Shown: positions 33,081 through 44,900 of the stretch, piece by piece
How the letters are laid out: each line of letters starts with the position of its first letter
Position numbering within the stretch: the first letter of the stretch is position 1
Assembly: GCF_014839805.1 (NCBI RefSeq)
Contig: NC_051115.1
Coordinates: 2,044,600 to 2,108,599 of the forward strand
DNA length: 64,000 nucleotides
Direction: 5' to 3'
Source: Manduca sexta
Lineage: Eukaryota > Arthropoda > Insecta > Lepidoptera > Sphingidae
Made by a program: the position numbers and the translations under genes
The notes under the pieces: model-generated
What the model was told of the DNA's origin: nothing
Seen by the model: the letters and a program-made list of their open reading frames with translations, nothing else
The model's database searches: none

Positions 33081-33429
33081 GAAAAAACATATTTTTAATG
33101 CTTGTTGCAAAGGAATTTGCCCTAGATATGCCACTGATTTGATGCTTGGTCTCTACCCTGAAATCCAGTTCCAAGCAAGCAATGGTAAATACCTTAGTAT
33201 TTGCTGTTCTGGGGTTTGAACCCAGAGTTTTTGGGTTTACAGCCTTTCTAGATACGTTGTCATTATAGTGAGAAAGCAACAAGTGATTACATTCTTATTC
33301 ATTTTCACTTTTTATTGGGAAAGAAAAGGCTTTCAGCCCGTACGACTGCAAAATTTTAAATTTCGTTATTATTTTTTAATTGCCTACGTGGTGGCACTAA
33401 GGAAATGATTATATTCAGCCAAGACAGAA

Positions 33430-33630
33430 TTATCGAAAACTTGATAGATGGACAGCAAAATAAATAAAATGGGTTGGATTAGAAAACGAACCTGGTCTTT
33501 CAACAGCATTTACAGACATTCTTTCGATTTTATGCTCTTGTGTCCATGTGAAGAACATTTTCTTTATTACAGCCATAACTAAAGCTATCATAAAAATACT
33601 TAGACCGAATAATATAGTGTAAATAGCCAT
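33430..33630 (-). CDS. Possible small single-pass membrane protein (low confidence)
   Basis: Minus-strand frame of 66 codons from an ATG at 33630. The N-terminus is strongly hydrophobic (MAIYTILFGLSIFMIALVMA), followed by KKMFFTW and a polar segment, as in a type III single-pass protein. A GT at 33485-33484 after AERP-like coding could be a splice donor, but no following exon was found. The ATG lies 520 bases from the divergent start of the next gene, which could make this a bidirectional promoter. I do not recognise the protein and the frame may be chance. Confidence 0.28.
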   Translation of the reverse strand: MAIYTILFGLSIFMIALVMAVIKKMFFTWTQEHKIERMSVNAVERPGSFSNPTHFIYFAVHLSSFR

Positions 33631-34150
33631 TTAGAGCGAAAATAACATTTATAAACATTTTGAGTTGATTATCAGTTGTTGTCATTTTTTTGACATTGGC
33701 GTTTGATTTTACACAATTAAATGCTATTTTAAGCGTGTACAATGATTTTAAATGTTTTTCTTCAATTTTTCAAACTTGCAAATGAGATAGATTTTTTTAA
33801 ATATCCAAAACACAGATGTTAAAAAAAGAAAATCCAGAATCATATTTTTTATTAAAATTGCAATCTATTTTGTTTAAATAAAAATTAGAGGATAATACTT
33901 TGCATTTTACTAGTACATATATTAAACCTATTTTAATGTACTACATAGACATTATAAGACGTAAGGCTGTATGAATAAAGATACCTTTGCAGAGTTATCT
34001 TTAAAGACTTATTGGGATGTAAATCCTGGCGCGAAAACAAATTATTTTTATTGATTCGAGGAATCAAAACTACAAACTCGATAATATAAATAATTGTGAT
34101 AATATTTGTCATAATGATCGCCTTTTGTGGATAAACGTGCAAAATATAAA

Positions 34151-37100
34151 ATGAGTTTTGACGATTACGGTAAGAATTATAATATTACCCACGCATTTTT
34201 TTCATACTTAGTACATTTAATTAGTAGGTAAACGAGATTTTTAAATTTATTTATGACAATAATAGCAAATTATGTATCGAGCTAAATTATAAAATGTGTC
34301 ATATATATAGAGTTAAAGCAAATAAATTACACCATTTAACATTAAGTATACTTTGATATACATAATAAAAAAAGTAATTTAATGTTTCCAAACACTATCT
34401 TCGACAGCGTAAATAGACAAATAATTATAATACATTTAAAAAATTATTTTGATTGGTTTAATTATATACTTAATGCAGAGGTTAAATAAGCAAGTTCCAG
34501 ATGTGAATGTGGAACTTGCAGATTTTTTTTGCATACAATTAATGTTCTATGTTTTAATACTGAAGATTTTTGCCATGAGACGTCACGAAACTCCCACCCC
34601 TTCTTGTCCCATAATATCTCATTTTTTGACCCCACCCCCTCGAACTTGACGTGTGACGTAATTTATAGATTGTTTTAATACTGAAGAATTTGTCATGTGT
34701 CGTCACAAACCCTATAGCCCCGCTTCCCTGTCACGTAATGTTAATTGACCCCCCCCCAAGGGGAGGAAGAGGGCTTTACGTGTGATGTAATAGATGGCCC
34801 CTAGCCTTAGGGGCCGTTCAAGTATTACGTAACACAATTTTGGGGTAGGGGGGTCTTCTAAAACGTTACGATGCGTTACAGGGGCGGGAGGGGGATCTCG
34901 TACAAAGCGTTATGTAACATTGTTTTTCTTATTTTAAAACAATAACAAAGGTATTTTAGCGACTTTCCGGTAATTTGAATAAAATAATTGTGAATACTTA
35001 TTACAAAAAAAATGGTCACTTTAGAGTTACATAACTTTTGGAGGGGGGGGGGACGGGGTACAGAAAAACCTTAAATTACATGGGCGGCCGGTGTGGTCAA
35101 AAATCTTTAAAAATTGCGTTACGTAATACTTGAACGGCCCCTTAGCTTTTTGTTTATTTTTTAGTAAATCACATATCACAAAAAATCAGATTGGCAACAG
35201 CAATAGCCGTCATAAGAAGTAAACCAAAAAATCTAAACACATTAGAATATATCGAGAAATTAAGAAAAACTATCGCCCCTATGAGCTATGATAGTGACGT
35301 TACGATCTGTAGCGATGATTTTGATTTTGAAGATAGCACTAGTGTACACGTTTCTCATAATATAGATGATGAAACTAAGAATATTGGATCTAATGCTCCT
35401 AATAAAGATAAATACATTGATACCAAATATATAGAAGTCAATACGAATCAAAATGGCATAACTCACGATGAACAAGTCATTCATAACAATAATAAAGATT
35501 ACAATGACAATAGCAGATATGTAGATGTTAATATGAATCAAAATGGCGTAACTCGCGATGACCGAGTCATTCACGTCATTGAAGAACGTATCGCCATTGA
35601 TATTGAGCCTCAAAAGACAAATAGTAGTGTAGTAAATTGCGATAAAAGTAATAAAGGTATCGATTTTGTTGGAATACTACAAGAATTGAAGGAACTTAGA
35701 TCAGAATTGGATAAGGTAAGAATATATGACTAATAACTAAGTGTGGCACTTTATTATAGCACCGGCAAGTTATGGATATATTTTATATCCACCCGGATAG
35801 CGATCACAGTATACAAGGTGTTGAAACACGCCATAGTGGCCCACGTAAGTGTCGCGTTCCGAGATCAGCCTGTGTATATCCAGTTCCAACAGGCATAATT
35901 GTGTCGACTGAGGGGTAATCTCTCGTCAGTCGACATTCTATTGGACCCCACTCCTTACCATCAGGGGCAGTGGAGGCACTTTGACGTACTCGTATGAAAA
36001 AAGTTCAGTTAAACGTTTCATATATGACTTTTATGTTTACTTTCCCTCCGACGAGGCATTATCAATGGCATAGTTGAATATGTATTTGACAATGTCGTTT
36101 AGAGTGCTTCCTCGGGGTTGCTTGTCCTCGTTGAGAGCTTCAAGTTTCCTACAGTAAGCTTCGACAGCCTCTACGAAAGCCCTGTATACTGCCCTACTGT
36201 TGGGCACGGGCCTCCTCTACTGAGTGATTAGGCCTTAGTCCACCACGCTGTAGTGCGGATTGGTAGACTTCACACTCAAAATTCCTATAGAAAACTTCTC
36301 AGGTATGCAGGTTTCCTCGCGATGTTTTCACCGATAAAGCAAGCGATAATTCACAAAGAATACACACATAACTTTAGAAAAGTCAAAGCATTCCACTTCC
36401 AACTAATCTATCGTCGCTTAACAACTCTTGAATAAGTTCAAGCTAAAAATTAGTAACTCTTGGAATGGTCTCAGAGGAAAAACAATATCTTTTCAGCCAA
36501 TACCATGTCGTAACTTAGACAATGCACAGACCCAAAATGATATTGATGATGACTCCGATGCTACGTATTGCGAAACATTACCTAACACACAGACAATGCT
36601 AAATAAAACATTAGAAGAAACCCAGATTTACTCTATAAGCGATTTTACGCCATTCTACACCCATTACAGTGAAAGTCAGATGCAAAATGTAGCTGTAGAC
36701 CCAAAATTAATTTATAAAAATCAAAAGGCAGAATCTAAAAAACAAGTACAAATTTTACAAAATACAGAATGCTTAAACGATGGAGATTTTAATGAGTATA
36801 ACACAGACTTAGATAATGTAACTGGTTTAGGAACAAATATGACTTTCTCTCAAAATGCACAAAATAGTGAATCATCAATACATGTAAATCAATATAATGC
36901 AAGCGAAGATAATATATTAAAACCAGAACCAAATAACATTAGTAAAATTGACACTTTTGCCACACACTTAAATAGTTATGTTCATAATTCAACTTTGGAA
37001 AAACACTCAAATAGTTTTGACAATGTCGCAAATTATTATACATTAGATACAAATATGAATGACGGAAACATTAATGACAATATTACAATCATTAAACACA

Positions 37101-40100
37101 ATAATAAAATAAGCTCTATTTTTGAAAATAAAAACGACGCAATTATTACCAATGACAAAGCTACAAATGACGCAATGACGAATGGCAATTCTCAAATTGT
37201 CGCAAATGATATTGACATTGACTCAAATGAGTCAGATGATATGACCGACTCGCAAAGAGAGATAGTTCCTTTCAAAGTGATCGAGGAATTGAACAAAATA
37301 AAGGCTTATTTGAAAAAACGGAATGATAGAAGGACCAGTGTTGACGGTTCGTCCGATTCGGGATACCGGAGCGACAGCCAGGGCCGAAGTTCTAGAACAT
37401 GTGAGTGTGAGAATATTTAGATGCATTAGTCAACCTACACTGCCCCTATAGACCAGAAAAGCCTGTGGGAGACTGGGTTCGCATCCCACGTCAATATTTT
37501 GTATGGGTTTCTTTTTGTGATAGCACTTCCCTTGAGCTTCACTTTGCTAAACATCAGGTGCACTTTGCCCCGATAAAAAAGACCTAATTTGGTCCAAATT
37601 AATTCAGTGGTTACAAATTTTCTAGCAAATTTCAAAATATGACACCCACTTTCTGTCAAGTGTGGTCCATCCCATGATAGGGGACGAGCTTATCGCCATA
37701 TCGGGCACAAATTTCAGACTCCGGGCTGATACTAAGCAGAAAAACCCAAATGTCACTTACCCGACCAGGGATTGGAGCTTCTTAGAGTGCTGCCCTATCC
37801 CGCAAGCAGTACAACTACCCCCCCGAGGTAATTCTTCTGCGCTCAATCTCCACACCGAATGCACGCTCGCACGGGGGACATTTGTCGCGGCCCGAGGCAC
37901 ACAGTTAAGTGTGAATACCTCATGGTTGCCAATTCACACTGAGGCTTATGAGGGACGGTAAACATTTCCTAGCCTTCTCCCTTCCACCTATCCTAAGAGG
38001 GTTCCCTTATCTTCCTCTCCTCTTTCTTTCACACTATCTCTACCCTTCTTCCCTCCAGGCCCCTGTAGTCGCTAAGCTAGGGAATTCAAGTATCGCAGTC
38101 GCTTTTTCCCCCGGTGTTGACTGCAGGATCTGTATCTAAGAAAAAAATCACAGGAGGTCATTGGATGCCGGCTGTTTATAGTAGGTCAATCTGGAAATCT
38201 TCCGGGGAGGCCCATGTTGGCGTCATTTTGACATTGCGTTACTAAATGAAACCACATACTCGTCTTCACCTTTGTTGACATTGTGCCAAAAATCATGCAT
38301 TAATAACGAATATTTTCACCAAAAATCCTGGTTTCACTTTCTGATTTTTTGATCATTTTGTAGTTTAATACGAATATGGCGTGCGTGAGTGTATTGCTGA
38401 CTGAAAGTATGATGTTGTTGCGACGGATTCTTTTAGAGTAGTAGTAGTGGCATTAGAGCGCGTAAAATTCAAATTACTTTTTATTAATATTTATTTTGTT
38501 AGAAACTTACACTTTTTTATTTTGCATCTACGGCTCAAGTAACTTATTGTAAAGTGTTATTTCCAAGAAGATAAATATGTGGTTTCATTTAGTAAAGCAA
38601 TGTCAAAATGACCTTGTATATAAAAAAACTATTGTATTATTTTAATATGTTATTTGCAGCGACATATTCTAGTACGTCTATAAACCAATCAGCCCATAGT
38701 TTACTTACATATATTATATGTTGTTCTCTCACAACGAATACATATGAAATAACGAGAGAAGTTTCTCGGGTAAGTTGATTTTTAAATATCTAAATAGATT
38801 TCGTAGAAATACTTATATGTGATGTTGTAAATATTTACCCCCTTATTCATAGAAGTTATTTATCTAAGGACGGAGCATTAATGTGATAACAAGTCTGTTT
38901 CTCAGCTTTGTTTATCTGACGGCTTGCTGTTTGTTCAGCTTTGTTTATCTGACAGCCAACTAGATTCAAGTTGTATCTCAATATTAGCCAATCACAACGG
39001 TCCTATGTCTACGCACTGCGAAGGCTGCCATGCCTTCAGCACTGAGAAACAGACTTGTTATTACAGCAATGCTCCGTCCTTAGATAAATAACGTCTATGA
39101 ATAAGGAGGTTAGTTTTTTTTATTTTGAATGTCTGTTTTTACTGTCTGGATGCTTTTGTACTGAAAATGATCAAAATAATTTGAAAATAATAGAGTCTAT
39201 AGGATTTTTTTATAGGAACTGCGGATTGCCTTAATGAGGCATTGCAAAGACCTTGGGTTCGATCCCTGGGTCGAACATAGATCGTTTTTTTTTAAATAGA
39301 AAATGACATTAAATTGATACTTATTATAAGACATTTAAGATTGCTATTTCTATACTTACTTTCTGTAACATACGCAGCATTGCATACCCGACACTATCGT
39401 AGTGTGAGTGCACACATGCTCACGCGCACGAAGCGATTAGGGAGAAGTAGTAGGGTGCGTCTTCATGGATGTCATTATTTATAAAGTTACTAGTGACCTG
39501 CCCCGGCTTCGCACGGGTGCAATGCTGATACTAAATACACTACAGAAAAACTGTGAACGTTGTATACAAAAACATAGCGGCCCGCTCTGGCTTCGCACGG
39601 GTGTAACATAACAAAATAACAGTATTTCTCCATTATTTAATGGATGTTATTATACATATAAACCTTCCTCTTGAATCACTCTATCTATTAAAAAAAACCG
39701 CATCAAAATCCGTTGCGTAGTTTCAAAGATTTAAGCATACATAGGGACAGAGAAAGCGACTTTGTTTTATACTATGTAGTGATACTTCCCTTACTGTCAA
39801 ATTAAAATCACTTAAAAGTCCATGCTGTATCAAATACTCACCAGAAACTTTTTTTAGACTCTAGGGTCCCTGATTGACAAATTACATGAAGATGAAACGT
39901 ACCCACCCTTCTTAGAGATTCTTCTAGAAACTATAACAGAGTTATTGAGAAGTATTTATGAAGATGAATGCAGTAATGTGGTGAGTTCAGATTTTCGAGA
40001 CATTCTCCACACTTTACAGGCCGGCATAATTATGTCGACTGGCGAGGGGTAATCATTTCGTCAGTTGACTCTATCTGAACCCTACTTTTTTAATATGACG

Positions 40101-41263
40101 TTCTTTCTGACGTACATTATTGAGATATTATCTACACTTTACAGACCGGCATAATTGTGTCGACTGGCGAGGGGTAATCATTTCGTCAGTTGACTCTATC
40201 TGAACCCTACTTTTTTAATATGACGTTCTTTCTGACATACATTATTGAGATATTATCTACACTTTACAGCCCGGCATAATTATGTCGACTGGCGAGGGGT
40301 AATCATTTCGTCAGTCGACTCTATCTGAACCTTACTTCACTACCATCAGGTGCAATGGAGGCATTTTGTCGCGTCCATATAAAAAATGACTTATTTTGAC
40401 TACTGGACTAAAATCTAGTTAATCTGATGTATTTAATGCTAATATCGTGGTAAAACTTCAAATATTTGGCTTTGGAATTGAACTTTGGATCACTCGTTCC
40501 ATAAAACATTTTTTTTATTTCTCTGAATGACGAGACGAGTTTGCCGTTTGCCTGATGGTAAGCAATACCCATAAACAGTAGAAACAACACCTTGAATTAC
40601 AAAGTATTGTTTGGTATTTAGCGCTCGCCATCCTGATACATGAGATGTTAGTTATTATGTCCAGTAGTTACATTGACTACAGTGTTCAAACCGGAAGACA
40701 ACAGTGACTATATACTGCTGCTTAGCGGCAGAAATAGACAGGCGGACTCTCACACATAAAACCTACCACCACCATATACCCTACAACTATATAAAGTGAT
40801 ATAAGGAATAACTTCTTATTTTCAGTTACTAACGAAAGACGAGAAAATCCAAAGAGTATTACTGCTAAACAAATCCGCACACATCCAAAAATATACCATA
40901 GATAAAATAACGAACATACTAGAATCCATAGACGCGGAGGCCAACGAAATAAACCATACAGCCAAAATGGAGAACTTGTGTTACATATTCCATATTTTAG
41001 AGATAATATTATCTAAATATAAAGTGGAGAATAATTCGCAATCGCAAGATTCGCAGGAAAAAGTTTTGAAAAGAAGTTCAATAACAGACATTTGGAGGAA
41101 AAAATGGAATTTGACAAAAGAAATTATAATTGACAATGTTGAGAAGAAATACGACTTGACAAAATGCAGTGAAGTTTTGAATAAAATGATAGTCAATTGT
41201 ATGGAAGGGTACAGTCTCATATCCTTCGTTGCTTTGAAATGTTTCAACTTGCTGCAACCTTAA
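34151..41263 (+). CDS. Unrecognised Asn/Asp-rich protein, six exons, about 734 residues
   Basis: Exons 34151-34169, 35165-35715, 36437-37400, 38660-38769, 39858-39980 and 40826-41263 join in phase across GT-AG borders (MSFDDYV start; stop TAA). Exons 2 and 3 encode a long, polar, probably disordered region rich in Asn, Asp and Ser, with an acidic patch (CSDDFDFEDS), a duplicated segment of about 26 residues, and a Ser-rich end (SVDGSSDSGYRSDSQGRSS). Short amphipathic pieces occur around ILQELKELRSELDK and VIEELNKIKAYLKKR. Exons 4 to 6 encode a more structured C-terminus of about 220 residues rich in Leu, Ile and Lys, likely helical. There is no signal peptide, membrane span or motif I know. 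The 3' end is 715 bases from the convergent zinc-finger gene. Consistent phase over six exons makes the gene real; its function is unknown. Confidence 0.85.
34552..34800. repeat. Tandem duplication, unit 121 bases, in intron 1
   Basis: Two units each begin 'ttttaatactgaaga' (34552 and 34673) and carry C-rich 'gacccc' and 'acgtgtga(c/t)gtaat' blocks. Confidence 0.82.
34810..35141. mobile_element. PIF/Harbinger-like MITE
   Basis: Inverted ends GGGGCCGTTCAAGTATTACG and CGTAATACTTGAACGGCCCC are flanked by TTA on both sides (34807-34809 and 35142-35144), the expected 3-bp TWA duplication. It ends 23 bases before the exon at 35165. Confidence 0.85.
35765..36000 (+). repeat. Repeat family D
   Basis: In the second intron of the Asn/Asp-rich gene, with 'ttatatccacccggatagcg' and 'ttgtgtcgactgaggggtaa'. 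Confidence 0.82.
36182..36388 (-). mobile_element. SINE family A, truncated, before exon 3
   Basis: It runs to 'acataactttagaaaagtca', about 50 bases before the exon 3 acceptor at 36436. Confidence 0.78.
37650..37835 (-). mobile_element. SINE family B
   Basis: It contains 'cgagcttatcgccatatcgg', 'gcacaaatttcagactccgg' and a short tRNA-like end. It is followed by LINE-like 3' sequence to about 38145. Confidence 0.72.
38222..38620. mobile_element. Tc1/mariner-like MITE, copy 1
   Basis: Inverted ends of about 36 bases: TCATTTTGACATTGCGTTAC at the left, its complement at the right. The body matches 41329-41724. Confidence 0.85.
38838..39110. mobile_element. Long-TIR MITE (CCCCCTTATTCATAGA), copy 1
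   Basis: Inverted arms of roughly 65 bases surround a short centre with 'agccaatcacaacggtccta'. The left arm carries an extra 'tcagctttgtttatctgac' duplication. The second copy is at 61222-61461. Confidence 0.85.
39490..39785 (-). mobile_element. Helitron-like element, minus copy
   Basis: Read on the minus strand it starts TATCACTACATAGTATAAAA and ends GTCACTAG followed by T. The same element lies in plus orientation at 54528-54826. Confidence 0.72.
40015..40370 (+). repeat. Three tandem 125-bp copies of part of family D
   Basis: The block 'ccggcataatt(a/g)tgtcgac' starts at 40021, 40146 and 40271. The last unit continues into the normal D end 'taccatcaggtgcaatggag'. Confidence 0.9.
40527..40775 (+). 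repeat. Repeat family C
   Basis: In the fifth intron of the Asn/Asp-rich gene, ending about 50 bases before exon 6. Confidence 0.78.
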
Positions 41264-41267
41264 TAAA
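41262..41267 (+). terminator. Poly(A) signal overlapping the stop codon of the Asn/Asp-rich gene
   Basis: TAATAAA: the stop TAA (41261-41263) shares two bases with AATAAA. Confidence 0.6.
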
Positions 41268-41328
41268 GTTTATTGATAACATTGTTTTATTCTTAGTTTA
41301 TTGAATTGCTATTTCTTGCAGCAATATA

Positions 41329-41724
41329 CAGTCAATTTGACATTGCGTTACTAAATGAAACCACATACTCGTCTTCACCTTTGCTGACATTGTGCCAAAA
41401 ATCATCCATTAATAACTAATATTTTCGCCAAAAATGTTGGTTTTAGTTTTCTGAATTTTTGATCATTTTGTAGTTTAATGCGAATATGACGTGTGAGTGT
41501 ATTTCTGACTGAAAGTATGATGTTGCCACTGCAACGAATTCTCTTAGAGTAGTAGTAGTGGCATTAGGGCGCGTAAAATTAAAATTACTTTTTATTAATA
41601 TTCATTTTGTTCGAAACTTTATTTTTATTTTACTTCTACGGCTCGAGTAAGTTATAGTAAATTGTTATATTCAAGTAGATAAGTATGTGGTTTCATTTAG
41701 TAACGCAATGTCAAAATGACCCTG
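41329..41724. mobile_element. Tc1/mariner-like MITE, copy 2, with TA target duplication
   Basis: Ends CAGTCAATTTGACATTGCG and CAATGTCAAAATGACCCTG are flanked by TA (41327-41328 and 41725-41726). It occupies most of the gap between two convergent genes. Confidence 0.88.
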
Positions 41725-41977
41725 TATAAAATAGCATATGTTTATACTAATTATATAAGATTGCCTTGATGGCGGAATACGATATACGACAGCATTGCTG
41801 AGGTCTTGGTTTCGAATCCTGGGATGGACAGTGACACTGTATTTTTCAGCATAATATCAGCTGATTCTAATAGGTGTCCAATATGAGAGACCTAAGTTAA
41901 AAAATATTTAGTGTGATACACTTCTACCTAATCCCAGAAAAAAAATGAAGCTAAAAAGAAACACTTATTTACGCATC

Positions 41978-41983
41978 TTTATT
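41978..41983 (-). terminator. Poly(A) signal overlapping the zinc-finger stop codon
   Basis: On the minus strand GAATAAAG: AATAAA spans the stop TAA at 41981-41979. Confidence 0.6.
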
Positions 41984-44900
41984 CCTTTACATTATAAATG
42001 CCTTCATAATAACAAGATAGTTCTTCTTCTAATTTATCTTTCTCGCAAACTTGCTTCAAATGTCGATTCAGCTTGCTTCGACTCTGAAAAGGTAAAAATT
42101 ATGGTATCATGATAGTTAAGGTGCTCAACGAAACCTATTAAACATACAGAAAAAATAAACATGATTTCCCTAATATGTTATCATAACACTTTGTGATAGT
42201 AAACCAGCGATTTGTCACTTTGACACAAACACGTGACTAATTTGAGTTACTGACACCAACGTGTGACTGATTTGACTAACTGTGACACCAACTCCTAACT
42301 AATTTGAGTAACTTTTACACCAACTTCTGACTAATCTGAGTAACTTTAACACCAACACGTGACTAATTTGAGTAACTTTTACAAAATGTGACTCATATGA
42401 TCACCAACACAAACCCACCTTAAACGTCCTAGGACATCGATGGCACGCGTGAGTCTCGCTCGTCGGCTGTTTGTTGTGACTCGCGACGTGCCTCACGAGC
42501 GACTTGCGGCTCGTGTACCGCGCGCCACACGTGTCGCACGCGTGGTCCTTCGTGGTGGAGTGGACGGTCGTCATGTGGGATGTTAAGGCTCGTTGGTTAG
42601 GGCACACTCTTGCGCATACTGGACATTCGAAGCTGGAAAAATAGGAATTAATTTTTATAGTACCTGGATTCAGTAAAGTGATATTTTTTGGTATTCCATT
42701 GCGTTCGCCATTCTGAGACATGAGATGTTAAGTCTTATGTCCGGTAGTTACACTGGCTACAATGTCCTTCAAACAGGAACACAACAGAGACTAGTCACTG
42801 TTGCTTGACTGAAATAGACATTACAGTGGTACCTACTACCAACCTAGACAGACTCTCACATATGAGAGACCGATGCGATACAATATATATCAATAGACAG
42901 ACGATAATATCGATATTTATTTTTTCTGGAAAACTAACATAGTCAACGAGCTTTTACACCTCTGCTTACCCTTTAAAAGGGCAAACAAAAGCTATGTATA
43001 CTTACACAGTTTGCTGATGTACCAAAGCGTTCCTTCTATGCGCCAATAAACTCTTCCTAGTCGAGTAACCGATCTTGCAGACCTCGCAGTAGTGCTGCTC
43101 GGCTTGCGCGTCGTGTTTCTTTTTATGCTGGTTTAGCGTATACGGACTGCTGAAGGTGGAGGAACATAGATCACATGTGAACTTTCTGTTGAGGTGTTTA
43201 CTGAAAAAAAGTAAAAAAAAAAATTGGTTGCATTTTTTTATGACCACGGAAAAGTTACCTCACTGTTCTTGATGGTTGGAGTGGGGTCTAATGTCGACTG
43301 ACGAGAGATGATCTCTCGACAGTGGACACAATTATGTCTGTTGGAACCGGATATACACAGGCTGATCCCGGAACGCTTATGTGAGCCACTATGGCGGGTT
43401 TTAACACCTTGTGTACGGTGGTCGCTAACCAGGCGGATATAAAATATATCCTACCACCAGCAAATGCATTGCATGTTTACATTCTTTTTTTAAGTTTATA
43501 AAACGGCATTGGTTGTACATGTGAATGGCATTTATGGTAAAATTTGAATAAAGTTTATAAAAAAAAAAATGGTTGTACGTAATGAGCATTTAAATTATAA
43601 ATAACAAAAATGTGACAATATCATAAATATTCTAGGCGTTTTTTTTTTCAAAAAATTTTACATAGCGAAAATATATAATTTGCCCAAAAAGCCAATACCC
43701 TTATTTTATTAAAAAAAACATAACTCACATCATATGAGTCCTCACAGCGGCTTGATTACTGTAGTTCTTGCCACAAACGCTGCAGGAATAACTACGCAAG
43801 CTGGTCTTCGATTGGTGGAACCTTTTCAAATGCTGCTGTAGGCCGGCAGCGTCTCTGTAAGCAAAATAAAAAAAAGTGCCTTACAAAAAGAAGGTATTTT
43901 TTTTAATATTTAGAACGAGAATTGAGCACTGAATACCCGCCTAAAAGGTCTCTCGATCAACCTTACATACTGTATACGAAAAAAATGATTTTCCATTTTT
44001 TTTTATAAGTCCATTATACATTTGATCATTACATCTCAATAGACTAAATTCATCAGTACGCACGTCTTGTTTTGTTTTTTAAACATTTGTCCTTAATTTA
44101 ATTTCTTTTTTTCATTTTAAACCTAGCTCAAAAATGTTTATAATAGTTTTCTATGCATTTTCTTTAATTAATTTCCCTTTTTAATTTTAAATTTATAATA
44201 CCCCAAAAATACTTAAAATACACACCCTAATTCTGTTAGTATATTTTTTGTAGTCTTCAAACATTATAATCTATATATATAAAAATGAATTGCTGTTCGT
44301 TAGTCTCGCTAAAACTCGAGAACGGCTGAACGGATTTATCTTATCTTGGTCTTGAATTATTCGTGGAGGTCTAGGGAAGGTTTAAAAGGTGAGAAAAATT
44401 CGAATAATTGCCGGGAAAATCCTGAAAACAGCATTTTTCTATTTCCCATACAAACGTTTTCTAAATAATACGTAGAGTCAATTTGAGCTTTATTGCTATT
44501 GTATAAAGTTCACTGTTGTCTAAGCAATGTAGGTGTGTTCCTAACATCAAAGCAGTGTGCGTTGGAGCACAGAATATAATAATGTAATGTCGCGTTCTGA
44601 AACTCAACAAAAGTGATATCGCGGACCCGACTAAATTGAACAGTCACAAAATTTAATATATCATTAGTTATTTGGTTGGCTTCATGATATTATTTCTTTT
44701 GTTTTACTTTAAAATGCATGTTTTCGTTATGGACAATTTTTGAGCTACTTTTGCATATCTATACTTATAATAAATCTGTAGAGAGGTCAATTCTGTACAT
44801 GAAATATATTTCCAAAATAACTGGGGGTGATTAGGGATCGATACTGATGCCAAAAATGCAATTAGTAAAATTTTTGTCTGTCTGTCTGTATAACCGTTAT

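Noticed and set aside
33007..33282. A 91-codon minus-strand frame
   Set aside because: It overlaps the end of repeat D and a SINE-like tRNA head ('ggggtttgaacccagag'), so it is repeat-derived.
40021..40370. CRISPR-like array (regular repeats)
   Set aside because: The 125-bp units are contiguous tandem copies of an insect repeat with no variable spacers, in a eukaryotic intron.
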